DNA of 64,000 bases from CALODP01 sp942492055. GTDB lineage: Bacteria; Bacteroidota; Ignavibacteria; Ignavibacteriales; Melioribacteraceae. Positions 51,217 through 60,234 of this stretch are shown here, one piece after another (the first letter of the stretch is position 1; each line of letters opens with the position of its first letter). The stretch covers positions 62,001 through 126,000 of the forward strand of contig CALODP010000002.1 of the NCBI GenBank assembly GCA_942492055.1, read 5' to 3'. Under the pieces are notes generated by a model, which saw nothing but the letters and a program-made list of their open reading frames with translations, was not told the origin of the DNA and searched no databases. The translations under genes and the position numbers were made by a program.

Positions 51217-53126
51217 TAATCGAATTTACTGACAATATTCATGTTGTGAGGATTACATATGTTTTTCGCGTCGGCTGTATAAAGATAATCTATTCGCGCG
51301 CGATAATACTCTTCGATTTTTCCTCTAACCATCTTCATTGTACTATTTAGAAACCTGTTTCTTTCAGTGAAAGCCTCTCCTAAAATAGCAACTGAGGAAG
51401 GAAGCCAACGTTCGGGGAACATACCTGCAAATTCTCCTCCGGAGCGATACTGATTGATCTCATTCTCAATCTTTTTAAGGATCGCTTTTTGTCCCTCTTC
51501 CGTTTTTATGGATAATCCCTTCTCTTTGCTCCAACGCATTAACGCGTCTTTGTTCGGAACAACAAGTCCTACGGTGTAAGGAGATTGATTGTTGTAAAGC
51601 ATCATCTGATCAATATATTTCGAAGTTTCGGTTATTGTTTCTTCTATTCCTTCCGGACTGAATTTCTCTCCGTCATTGCCGATTAATAGACTTTTGAATC
51701 GTCCTAGCACATAAAGGAAATTATCTTTATCCAGGTATCCGAGATCACCGGTATAAAGCCAGCCGTCACGGATCGTATCCTCAGTAGCCATATCATTTCT
51801 CCAATAACCGGCCATTACGTTTTCACCTTTTACTACTATCTCTCCCTTTTCTCCTACCGGTAAAGGTTTTCCTTCTTCGTCGCATATATTAACTTCAAGC
51901 CCTTCCACAATAGCTCCGGAAGAACCGAGCTTATGTTTTGCAGGAACATTGGAAGAAATAACCGGAGCTGCCTCCGAAAGACCGTAACCTTGAAGCATTG
52001 GGATACCAATAGCATAGAAGAACCGTTGCAACTCAATATCCAGTAAAGCTCCCCCGCCGATAAAGAACTTCAGCCTCCCGCCGAATTGCTCTCTGATTTT
52101 CTTGAAAAGAATCTTATCATAGAACATCAAAAGTGGTTTCTTGAATTTTCTTAATCCCTTACCTTTGTTCCAGCCTTCCTGATTGTAGTTATAAGCGAGC
52201 TCCAATGCTTTGTTGAACATATTTTCAACTGCGGGCCCCTTCTCTCTTATTCCACGCTCAATATTTTTTCTGAAGTTCTTTGCCAATGCCGGAACAGACA
52301 ATAAAAATGTTGGTCGGGTCTCTTTTATATTCTTTGGAATATTCCGTAATGTTTCCAGAGGAGAAGAACCGCTTTGAACAGAAGCCATGCTTGCTCCGTT
52401 CTTCATCAAAGTATATATGCCTGCGGTATGGGCGAAACAATGATCCCACGGCAAAATAAGTAGAGAACAATAATTTTGCGGAACCGGAAGCAACGCTGAT
52501 GCTTGTTCCACGTTCGCTGTATAATTTCTGTGTGTTAATATAACTCCCTTCGGATCTGCCGTTGTTCCGGATGTATAAGTAATGGTGGCGTAATCATTCT
52601 CATTTATATCGGCAATTCTCTTTTCAATGCACTTCTCGTTTTTGTCCAGATAATCTTTTCCTCTCTGAAGTACATCACCGAAAAAGATTTCATCTTCTTC
52701 ATAAAAACTTCTGGGATCCATGATTATGATTTTTTCAAGAGCAGGAAGATCATTTTTTATCTGTCTTATTTTCCCAACCTGAGAAACGGAGATAATCAGG
52801 ACTTTACTTCCCGAATGTTCCAGACGGAATTTTAGATCATTTACTTCATCAATCTTTACCGAAATAGGAACATTTACTCCTCCAATCAGCAAAATACCTA
52901 GTTCCGCCATTAACCAGTAATTTCGTCCTTCGGCTATTAAAGCGACTCGGTCATTTTTCTTTACACCTAGACTAAGAAGTCCACCGGCAAATTTAAATGC
53001 GTCGGTTTTCATTTCGGCGTAGGTTGTTCCGACATAATTATACTTTTCTTTTTCCCACATCAGAACGTTTTTAGGAAATTTTTTCACGCTGTTCAGAAAC
53101 AGATTAGGAATAGTGCGTTCTGTCAA
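51213..53126 (-). CDS. Long-chain acyl-CoA synthetase (AMP-forming)
   Basis: A 637-residue ANL-superfamily enzyme. It activates fatty acids with ATP via acyl-adenylate to acyl-CoA. Core motifs are TYTSGTTADPKGVILTHRN (P-loop), GYGLSEAAPVISSN, YWRNDMATEDTIRDGWLYTGDLG and YVLGRFKSLLIGNDGEKFSPEGIEE, closing with KMVRGKIEEYY where the catalytic Lys is expected. Start is TTG 53126 with GGAG eight bases upstream; no ATG near the N-terminus would keep TIPNLFLNSVKKFP. No neighbouring beta-oxidation genes. The C-terminal tail past the Lys motif is about 30 residues. Confidence 0.92.
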   Translation of the reverse strand: MTERTIPNLFLNSVKKFPKNVLMWEKEKYNYVGTTYAEMKTDAFKFAGGLLSLGVKKNDRVALIAEGRNYWLMAELGILLIGGVNVPISVKIDEVNDLKFRLEHSGSKVLIISVSQVGKIRQIKNDLPALEKIIIMDPRSFYEEDEIFFGDVLQRGKDYLDKNEKCIEKRIADINENDYATITYTSGTTADPKGVILTHRNYTANVEQASALLPVPQNYCSLLILPWDHCFAHTAGIYTLMKNGASMASVQSGSSPLETLRNIPKNIKETRPTFLLSVPALAKNFRKNIERGIREKGPAVENMFNKALELAYNYNQEGWNKGKGLRKFKKPLLMFYDKILFKKIREQFGGRLKFFIGGGALLDIELQRFFYAIGIPMLQGYGLSEAAPVISSNVPAKHKLGSSGAIVEGLEVNICDEEGKPLPVGEKGEIVVKGENVMAGYWRNDMATEDTIRDGWLYTGDLGYLDKDNFLYVLGRFKSLLIGNDGEKFSPEGIEETITETSKYIDQMMLYNNQSPYTVGLVVPNKDALMRWSKEKGLSIKTEEGQKAILKKIENEINQYRSGGEFAGMFPERWLPSSVAILGEAFTERNRFLNSTMKMVRGKIEEYYRARIDYLYTADAKNICNPHNMNIVSKFDY

Positions 53127-53205
53127 AATTGTTCTCCGGTTTGAATTAGGAATTAGGGAGATAAATATAATGAAATGAGATTAAGAGTGAAACAATGTTT
53201 TAAAT

Positions 53206-53230
53206 AAACGAGGGAAGGACTCCCTCGTTT
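53206..53230 (-). terminator. Terminator of the beta-barrel gene
   Basis: 10-bp stem AAACGAGGGA / TCCCTCGTTT with a five-base loop (53216-53220). Read on the - strand it follows the stop at 53257 by 27 nt and is followed by ATTTAAAAC. Confidence 0.75.
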
Positions 53231-53256
53231 GTTGTCTGGTTTTGGAGGTTAGCGGA

Positions 53257-53895
53257 TTACCAATAAAATCTTACGCCTACTCGCGTAATAACTCCGCTCA
53301 TATCAAAAACTCTTTCGAATGTTCTTTTTACTCCGGTTCTCTGATCACGAACTTCATAAGTCCAACTTGGTTCGGAATTGTGATATATTATTTCACCGAA
53401 GACATCCGATCTTTTACCTATCTTAAACAAAGCTCCTACACCAAGGCGCCAGTTGAAATCGAAGGCCGCTTTAATGTCATCTTTGTTCGGATTTGTGAAA
53501 TTGTTATAATTTATTAACAACATCTCAGCCCCGATTCCACCGGTTACGTATGCTTTGGCTCTGGGAGCGAAAGGGAAGAATCCTTTCAAGGTTAACATTG
53601 CCGGTATGGAATGAATTGTGGTCTCCGCACGAATTTCATTTACGTTACTTCCGGCTACTCCGAAATATTGATCGAACTCACGAACCAAATCCCTGTCTAC
53701 ATAATTCTTATGGAACCAATCAAGACTCCATCCAATTGCGAGATTTTTATCTACGAAACGGCTCCCTTCATAACCGATAATGAATCCTCCTTCCGAAGTT
53801 GCAGAAGGTGAGTAATGACCGAGCTTTATCTCGCCGGCGTTACGTTGACCGAACAAAAGTATAGGTAAAAGAAATAGTATAAAAAACTTTTTCAT
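53257..53895 (-). CDS. Outer-membrane beta-barrel protein
   Basis: A 212-residue protein with signal peptide 1-17 (MKKFFILFLLPILLFGQ), eight or so amphipathic strands (GGFIIGYEGSRFV, NLAIGWSLDWFH, AYVTGGIGAEMLLI, WRLGVGALFKIG, DVFGEIIYHN) and a C-terminal aromatic VGVRFYW, the usual barrel-insertion signal. OmpA/OmpW-like size; it carries no ligand-specific motif. Monocistronic, with its own terminator. Confidence 0.72.
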   Translation of the reverse strand: MKKFFILFLLPILLFGQRNAGEIKLGHYSPSATSEGGFIIGYEGSRFVDKNLAIGWSLDWFHKNYVDRDLVREFDQYFGVAGSNVNEIRAETTIHSIPAMLTLKGFFPFAPRAKAYVTGGIGAEMLLINYNNFTNPNKDDIKAAFDFNWRLGVGALFKIGKRSDVFGEIIYHNSEPSWTYEVRDQRTGVKRTFERVFDMSGVITRVGVRFYW

Positions 53896-54056
53896 ATAAT
53901 CGACTCCATTGTTGATTGTTTCTAATAGTTACTCAAAATGGGTGCCAAAGATAAATTAGTAGTTAAAGGGGAGGGAATAGTCATGATGCCAAAATGCTTG
54001 CACTACTTTCTCAACATATTTTCTTCAAAAGTATACACTCTTTTTCTTTATGTTTT

Positions 54057-54746
54057 TTAATCAATAAGTTTATATCCTATTCCGTGAACCGTAAGAATAA
54101 TTTTAGGATGTGTATGATCGGTTTCTACTTTCTGACGAAGCTTTACGATAAAGTTATCAATTGTACGGGTCGTTGTGTAAACATCTTGTCCCCATATATC
54201 GCTAAGAAGATCGTCGCGACTTACAGTTTTGTTTCTCCTTTCCCATAAATATTGTAGAATTTCGAATTCTTTATGGGACATCTGGATTTCTTTTCCATTC
54301 TCCTCGGCGTTAAAACTACCGAAGTCTATTTTTACTTTTCCGATACTTACAATCTCTTTTTCTTTTTTCGCAGAGGCTAAATCTTCTGTTCTTCTCAATA
54401 CCGCTTTGATTCTTGCCAAAAGTTCACGCAGACTAAAAGGTTTGGTAACGTAATCATCGGCTCCCAACTCAAGACCAAGAACTTTATCAATCTCTTCTCC
54501 CTTGGCGGTTAGCAAAATAATTGGAGTTTTTATTCCTTGAGAACGTGCGGTTTTGCAAACATCAAAACCCGACATTTGAGGTAGCATTACATCCAAAAGA
54601 ATTAGATCAAAACTATTTGAAAGTATTTTCTCGAGGCCGGTTTTCCCGTTATCGGCGGATTCAATTTCATAACCTTCGAATTCAAGATTATCTTCCAATC
54701 CCATTCGCATACTCGGTTCGTCTTCAACTATCAGTATTCTGGCCAT
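54057..54746 (-). CDS. OmpR/PhoB-family response regulator
   Basis: A 229-residue regulator: receiver domain (1-120) with acidic pocket Glu9-Asp10, phospho-acceptor Asp52 in LILLDVMLPQMSG, Thr in LLTAKG and Lys in YVTKPF; winged-helix domain (about 130-228) with HKEFEILQYLW, RDDLLSDIWG and TTRTIDNFIVKLRQKVE. It is encoded just downstream of, and overlapping by 23 nt, the histidine kinase, so it is its cognate partner. Regulon unknown. Confidence 0.94.
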   Translation of the reverse strand: MARILIVEDEPSMRMGLEDNLEFEGYEIESADNGKTGLEKILSNSFDLILLDVMLPQMSGFDVCKTARSQGIKTPIILLTAKGEEIDKVLGLELGADDYVTKPFSLRELLARIKAVLRRTEDLASAKKEKEIVSIGKVKIDFGSFNAEENGKEIQMSHKEFEILQYLWERRNKTVSRDDLLSDIWGQDVYTTTRTIDNFIVKLRQKVETDHTHPKIILTVHGIGYKLID

Positions 54747-56289
54747 TCTCTTTCTCCGCTACTCTGTTTGGTAGTAAAATTCTGAAGGTACTTCCCTTGG
54801 TGGGAATACTTTCTACTTCAATTAAGCCTTGATGAGCGTCAACAATATGTTTCACTATTGATAATCCCATTCCTGTCCCTTTTGTGTTGTGAACAAGACC
54901 GGAAGTTACACGATAAAATTTATCGAATATTTTCTTTTTATCCTCATCGGAGATTCCTATACCGAAATCCTTTACTTCGAAGAATGTTTTATCATTTTGG
55001 GAATCGGTTCTTACAATAATGTTTTTCTCGGCTTCGCTATATTTTACGGCATTATCCAACAAATTAATAAATGCTTCTCCTAATGCTTCCTTGTCTGCGG
55101 AAATAATCATGGGATTCGTACTTGAAATAAATTCAACCGTAAATCCCTTGTTCTTTAAATGAAATTTGTAAGTATCAAGTACTTCTCCTAACAATGTATT
55201 CAAATTAACATCGGTGAATTTATACTCCCTCTTTCCGGCTTCCATTTTCGAGAAATTGAGCATGTTATTTACAATTCGGCTTAGCCTGTTGGTTTCCTGA
55301 CTTATAATTTTATAATATTCATTTCGCTTCTCTTCCGACTTTACTCTGTTAAGCTCCAAGGTTTCGGCAAACATGCTGATCAAAGCTAAAGGTGTTCGGA
55401 GTTCGTGAGATACATTCGAAACAAAATCAGATTTTATCTGAGCGAATTTTACTTCTTTCCGAATGTTCCTGTATACCAAATAAACTGCAATTAATAAAAA
55501 CAAAGTAAGTAGGAGAATGAGTGATAGATTTGTAATGGATCTTTCCGTTACAAGTCCTTGTATTGTTCTTCCTTTCAAAGAAATCGCGATATCAATATTA
55601 GGCAATATCCATAATGGCTTTTCAATTTGAAGTTTCCAGTCATTATATGCCTCCGTACTATAAATGATATCTTTGGTAATGGAATTAACACAAGAAATAA
55701 CAATATCTTCTTGGGCAATTTCTTGGAGTTTAGGGGAAAGAGTTTGAGTTATTAGGGCTGAAGTTTCTATCTTGATTCCGGCTATTATCTCCTCATCTTC
55801 ATATTTCATCGCAAAGATGATATAGCTATCCAAATCATTATTGATTGGTTCCAACTTTCTGTAATTGTTTTTCAGATATTCGAACAACCTGCTGATGACT
55901 TGTTTGTTCTTTTCCAAAAGGGTAGTACACTTCTTAAAATCATTTACTTTGTTTTTTAACGCAAAACGTATGAATGATTTGTCGGAGTATTTGCAGAAAA
56001 ATATTTCCTCTATGGCACTATTCCGAAGGAGAAAATTATGAAATTGAGAGTCAGTTTTATCTTCTTTTTTGTAAAGATCTTCAATTTCGTTTCCCCAACT
56101 GTTTACGATATCTTCGGAATATTGATTGATAGAAAAAAGAATTGTATTGAGCTGCTTCTCATATACTTCTTTAATCATCTTCTCATTATCCGTTAATGAG
56201 TTCACTTCAATTACCGCTACGAATAAAATCGGGAGCAAAACTATTCCAACCAGCAGGGAAGCTATTTTTCTCAAAGAATTATTTTTCAT
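54724..56289 (-). CDS. Membrane sensor histidine kinase
   Basis: A 521-residue kinase: membrane segments at about 8-27 and 252-275 bracket a ~220-residue periplasmic sensor region; no HAMP is evident. HisKA motif FVSNVSHELRTPLALI with His295, N-box INLLDNAVKYS, G1 KDFGIGIS, F-box FDKFYRV and G2 GTGMGLSIVKHIV. Its ATG overlaps the stop of the 178-residue unknown gene (ATGA-type, 4 nt), and its own end overlaps the response regulator, so all three are coupled. Confidence 0.94.
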   Translation of the reverse strand: MKNNSLRKIASLLVGIVLLPILFVAVIEVNSLTDNEKMIKEVYEKQLNTILFSINQYSEDIVNSWGNEIEDLYKKEDKTDSQFHNFLLRNSAIEEIFFCKYSDKSFIRFALKNKVNDFKKCTTLLEKNKQVISRLFEYLKNNYRKLEPINNDLDSYIIFAMKYEDEEIIAGIKIETSALITQTLSPKLQEIAQEDIVISCVNSITKDIIYSTEAYNDWKLQIEKPLWILPNIDIAISLKGRTIQGLVTERSITNLSLILLLTLFLLIAVYLVYRNIRKEVKFAQIKSDFVSNVSHELRTPLALISMFAETLELNRVKSEEKRNEYYKIISQETNRLSRIVNNMLNFSKMEAGKREYKFTDVNLNTLLGEVLDTYKFHLKNKGFTVEFISSTNPMIISADKEALGEAFINLLDNAVKYSEAEKNIIVRTDSQNDKTFFEVKDFGIGISDEDKKKIFDKFYRVTSGLVHNTKGTGMGLSIVKHIVDAHQGLIEVESIPTKGSTFRILLPNRVAEKENGQNTDS

Positions 56290-56822
56290 ATCGCTTCGGA
56301 ACTTGGGTTAATTTGTTCGATATCCAAACATGTTCCGGTTAATAGAATATCGGTGGAATGAGAAATCAAACACTCTTTCCCTCCTAATGTATCTGTGTAA
56401 AAAGCGGATGTACTTTCAATTATGTTTGTTATTTTGGCCGCAATAATGGCGTGGGGATAGAGATATTTCTCTACATTTTTTTTTGTCCTTTTATTGCAGC
56501 GTAACTTTGCAAATATTCTTTTATTCGACTTTGTTTTCACTTCCGCTCTGATATAACAATTCCCATCTTCTTCATAAGCTCCGCTGATTAATGTATCCAA
56601 AACAAAATTGCATGGAAGAAGGAGCTTATTATCCGCAGAAGCTTCTGTTATTATTTTTGTGGGAAAGGAAATGGCATTATATTCTTTGGCGAATTGTTCG
56701 ATAATAATCCCTTTATCAAAATTATCATAATCAGGTGAGAGAAAAGAATTTTCGAAATTCATATGGGAGATCAGAACAATGATTACATATACCAAAGAAC
56801 CATACCTTAATATATTTTTCAT
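56286..56822 (-). CDS. Unknown exported protein coupled to a two-component system
   Basis: A 178-residue protein with an N-terminal hydrophobic segment (about 5-20, LRYGSLVYVIIVLIS) that is a signal peptide or anchor, and a polar, beta-rich remainder with four cysteines (LLPCNFVLDTL, GNCYIRAEV, LRCNKRT, KECLISHS; a further Cys in GTCLDIE). No recognised family. It is the first gene of the operon and shares 4 nt with the kinase start, suggesting a periplasmic partner of the sensor or a simple regulatory target. Function unknown. Confidence 0.6.
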   Translation of the reverse strand: MKNILRYGSLVYVIIVLISHMNFENSFLSPDYDNFDKGIIIEQFAKEYNAISFPTKIITEASADNKLLLPCNFVLDTLISGAYEEDGNCYIRAEVKTKSNKRIFAKLRCNKRTKKNVEKYLYPHAIIAAKITNIIESTSAFYTDTLGGKECLISHSTDILLTGTCLDIEQINPSSEAI

Positions 56823-57022
56823 AACACTGCTCCGTTATTGTTCAATTTTAATTATAATGTTAACAATTGTCTCCGTCAATTGAAAGTAGTTCCGATCATC
56901 AAAATATATTATTATGCTATTTTTTTGTAAAGAGTAGCACTTTTTAACATAGGAAACTGTTTGAGTTATTGAATGAAAAAAGAATTATGCATAACTTGGA
57001 TTACTTATCTGACAGGGAAATA

Positions 57023-57433
57023 ATGAATAAAGAAATTTTCTCAATCGAAAGCGAATACAAAAATGTTCCTATGGTAACTCAGGGAATTCATGATTTCCTT
57101 TCGGCAAATGGAATAGGGGAATCAGTATCCAACAATTTCGTTTTATGTTTGATGGAAGCGCTGAATAATGTAATCAAACATGCTTATAAAGGAGAGCCGG
57201 GAAATTCTATTGAAGTTGTAGTTGATATAAACAACTCAATAAGAATAGAAATCAAAGATAAGGGGATAGGAATGGAAAAATTTGAGATACCCGATCTCGA
57301 TTATGACCCCACTGATATTGAAAATCTTCCCGAAGGGGGGATGGGACTTTTTATTATGAATAGCCTTATGGATAATATGGAGTATTCTTCCATTCATGGG
57401 GTAAACACATTGGTTCTTGAAAAAAAAATATAA
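57023..57433 (+). CDS. RsbW-like anti-sigma kinase, second copy
   Basis: A HATPase_c_2 protein of 136 residues from ATG 57023, which has AGGGA just upstream; ATG 56987 and TTG 56969 in frame give 148 or 154 residues and are possible. N-box LMEALNNVIKHAYKGE, G1 IKDKGIGMEKF, G2 EGGMGLFIMNSLMDNMEY. It differs from the one at 14384, so the two may have separate targets. No STAS gene is adjacent; the SpoIIE phosphatase at 59047 is the nearest partner-type gene. Confidence 0.82.
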   Translation: MNKEIFSIESEYKNVPMVTQGIHDFLSANGIGESVSNNFVLCLMEALNNVIKHAYKGEPGNSIEVVVDINNSIRIEIKDKGIGMEKFEIPDLDYDPTDIENLPEGGMGLFIMNSLMDNMEYSSIHGVNTLVLEKKI

Positions 57434-57523
57434 TTTCCTTTCTATCCGGCAACATATCAACATTGCGCTTGTATAAATTATTGATTAAATAGAGCCCTAA
57501 TTTGAACTAACGTTGAGTGAATT

Positions 57524-59056
57524 TTGTCTTATCGAGTTTTCCTTTTTCTTTTTGCCACGATTATTACTTTGAATGCGCAAGATACTACCCTTAGCCAGGC
57601 CTTCAAGTTTAATAAGAAAAAACATAATGCTCCTATCATCAAAGTGAAATATCCTACCTATTCTCTGATGGCCGGTTATATTCTCCAACAAAAAGCTAAT
57701 GACGGGGATCCTCTTGCTGAGCATGAGTTAGGGTTAAGATTTCTTTTGGGAAAAGGATTCGAAAAAGATACGTCGAAAGCAATTTACTGGATAAGAAGAG
57801 CAGCAAGTAAAAATCTTACCGCGGCTCGATTCAATTACGGTGTGATGCAAAATAACGGAATCGGAACAGAGTGGAATCCTTTCTCTGCATATAAGAATAT
57901 TAAGTTCGCCGCAAAAAACGGTATGCCCGAAGGAGCTTTTTTATATGGCATTTTTCTTACGGATAATCTGGTTGTATCCAGAAACTATTCAGAAGCATAT
58001 AAGTGGATAAAAAAAGCTGCTGATGACGATCATAAAGAAGCAAAAAAGGTTTTGAAAAACTTTAAAAAAATGGGCATAAAACCTCCTGCCGATTCTACTG
58101 TAATAATTGAGAATGACAATGCTCAACTCCTCTCCGCTTCTACTCTTCTTAGTAATAATTGGGAATTCGATTATTTTGAGTTTGAGGATGATACAGCGGC
58201 AAAAAAGGAAAAACGAGCAGAAATTAAAGAAGTATTGAATAAAAATAGTAAAGAAATTCGGAGAAAATTCGGTATTTCCGACAATACCGCGAAAAAAGAA
58301 ATTGCAGATACTTCCGCTACCGGTATAATTGATTACGCATTACAACAGGGAAGTCCAGAAGCTTATCTCTTCTCTGCGAGAGACTTGGAAGAGGGAATAA
58401 CCCGTAAGCAAGATAGAGTAAAAGCTGCTTTCTATTATCTCAGATCATTCAGATTAGGCTCCGTCAAAGCTGCGCAATATTTGTTGAAGCTCGGTCAAAA
58501 GGAAGGATTCTATGAAGAATTAAAAAAGAGAGTAGATAAAGAAGAACCGGAAGCAATGTTTGTTTGGGGCGGTTTGGCTGCTCTCGGAATAGATTATAGA
58601 ATTACTCATGAACAGGCGTTCGGAATGTTCCGGAAAGCAGCTGAGAAAAATCATATTCCTTCGTTAATAGAAATAGGGATGTGTTATTATAAAGGAACTC
58701 TGGTAGAAAAAGATATTCCAAAAGGAATAGAAACATGGCAAAAGGCAGAAGCATTGGGAAGCGTGGAGGCAAAAATCCGAATCACCCTGAATACCATTGT
58801 TAATGCTAATCCTCAAACCGATTTATCAAGCGAGATAGATTTTCTAAATAAATGTTCTTCGCAAGGCTCGGTTCTCGCTGAGACAGTTCTCGGATATTGC
58901 TATGAAAATGGAGTAGGAGTAAATAAATCGAAAGCGATGGCTGCCGAAAAATATCGCAACGCCTCTAACAGAGGAAACGAAACCGCGTTCAATTCATTAC
59001 GAAAACTATATGATGATATGAGACCGGAAGAGGCGGAATTCGTTATTTACGAATGA
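57524..59056 (+). CDS. Sel1-repeat (TPR-like) exported protein
   Basis: A 510-residue protein with signal peptide 1-18 (SYRVFLFLFATIITLNAQ; TTG start with GAGTG upstream). Sel1-type repeats occur in two blocks, about 62-170 (GDPLAEHELGLRFLLGKG, AKNGMPEGAFLYGIFL, EAYKWIKKAADDDHKEA) and about 275-500 (SVKAAQYLLKLG, EPEAMFVWGGLAALG, HIPSLIEIGMCYYKG, SVLAETVLGYCYENGVG), separated by a charged ~90-residue linker. Such proteins scaffold interactions in signalling or in the envelope. It overlaps the convergent phosphatase gene by 10 nt at the 3' end. Confidence 0.82.
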   Translation: MSYRVFLFLFATIITLNAQDTTLSQAFKFNKKKHNAPIIKVKYPTYSLMAGYILQQKANDGDPLAEHELGLRFLLGKGFEKDTSKAIYWIRRAASKNLTAARFNYGVMQNNGIGTEWNPFSAYKNIKFAAKNGMPEGAFLYGIFLTDNLVVSRNYSEAYKWIKKAADDDHKEAKKVLKNFKKMGIKPPADSTVIIENDNAQLLSASTLLSNNWEFDYFEFEDDTAAKKEKRAEIKEVLNKNSKEIRRKFGISDNTAKKEIADTSATGIIDYALQQGSPEAYLFSARDLEEGITRKQDRVKAAFYYLRSFRLGSVKAAQYLLKLGQKEGFYEELKKRVDKEEPEAMFVWGGLAALGIDYRITHEQAFGMFRKAAEKNHIPSLIEIGMCYYKGTLVEKDIPKGIETWQKAEALGSVEAKIRITLNTIVNANPQTDLSSEIDFLNKCSSQGSVLAETVLGYCYENGVGVNKSKAMAAEKYRNASNRGNETAFNSLRKLYDDMRPEEAEFVIYE

Positions 59057-60150
59057 TTGTTTTTCGATTTTAAGATGATGAATGTAATATCATCGTTCGG
59101 AAGTTCTTCGCCACGGAAAATGTTTATTCGTCTGAGTAATTTTTCCTTTATCACTTCGGCGGTTTCCTGATGATTTTTCTCTATTATTTTCTTAACCCGC
59201 TCAATGCCGAATTGTCTTCTCATTTCATTCATCGATTCTGTTACACCGTCGGTATAGAAAAATAATATATCCCCTTCTTCGGGAGAAACAGAGGTCGTTT
59301 CCAATGTCTTTTCGAAAATTCCTTTGTCGTTTAACCCAATCCCGATTCCCTGTGGATTAATTGTGGAAAACTCTTTCGTTTTATTCGAGAACATCAACAC
59401 CGGCATATGTCCTGCTCTGCAAACCGTAAGATCTCCGTTCTCCTCAATTGATGCCGCCAAAAGTGTAAGAAAATATTCTTTCCTTAATCTTTCGGAAAAA
59501 TGCTTCTTCAAATTTAGTACAATCTCTTTTACGTCATTGTAATTGCGGGCAAGGAAATTTGTTATTGCTTGCACTCTAACCATATAGAGAGCCGCGGCCA
59601 TTCCTTTCCCCGATATATCCCCTATTACAATGTAGTTTCTTTTTATCCCGTTTTCCGATTTAATAAAATCAAGATAATCGCCACCTACTTCTTTGGCCGA
59701 TTCGCAATGTGCCGCAATGTCGTAGTTGTCACTTTTCGGACATTCTTGTGGCATCAAACCTTCCTGAATTTTTTTAGCGATTTCCAGTTCATCCTTCATG
59801 ACAAGCTTTTCGGCCAATTCGAATGCTAACAAAACATTTACCAGAAAGAATGATACTATAATGTATGTCCATGATTCCTTAAAATAGCCAATGGCGAATA
59901 GAAACATACCGATAAGATAAAAAATTCTTCTGGCTGCCGGTAATTTTAATAGAAAAGCGTTGAAAAGGGAGCGAAGAAAAATTAATCCCCTTATAAACTT
60001 GTTCTGATTTATATTCGGTTTGGGAATTTCATTCTTATAAAATTCATAGATCGAAGCCGATTCTTTTTTTATTAATCTCTCAATTTCCTCGAATTTGAGA
60101 TCACTGGTGTATAAATCGAAAACTCTTTTAATGGGGTTATTTTTCGGCAC
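59047..60150 (-). CDS. Membrane SpoIIE/PP2C serine phosphatase
   Basis: A 367-residue phosphatase: an N-terminal ~80-residue cytoplasmic part, two membrane helices (about 82-122, IFYLIGMFLFAIGYF and TYIIVSFFLVNVLLAF), a short coil (LVMKDELEIAKKIQEGLMP) and a SpoIIE domain with VGGDYLDF, VIGDISGKGMAAALY, FYTDGVTESMN and NDDITFIILK. It lacks GAF and PDZ inputs. Fourth such phosphatase in the window. Divergent from the Reg_prop kinase and overlapping the convergent Sel1 gene. Confidence 0.87.
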   Translation of the reverse strand: MPKNNPIKRVFDLYTSDLKFEEIERLIKKESASIYEFYKNEIPKPNINQNKFIRGLIFLRSLFNAFLLKLPAARRIFYLIGMFLFAIGYFKESWTYIIVSFFLVNVLLAFELAEKLVMKDELEIAKKIQEGLMPQECPKSDNYDIAAHCESAKEVGGDYLDFIKSENGIKRNYIVIGDISGKGMAAALYMVRVQAITNFLARNYNDVKEIVLNLKKHFSERLRKEYFLTLLAASIEENGDLTVCRAGHMPVLMFSNKTKEFSTINPQGIGIGLNDKGIFEKTLETTSVSPEEGDILFFYTDGVTESMNEMRRQFGIERVKKIIEKNHQETAEVIKEKLLRRINIFRGEELPNDDITFIILKSKNNHS

Positions 60151-60234
60151 TTTTCTACAAATTAAATAAATGAAAATAATTGTTATATAATTTCATAATT
60201 TAGAACTGCTTTGTCAAATTACTTTTTGAAATCA

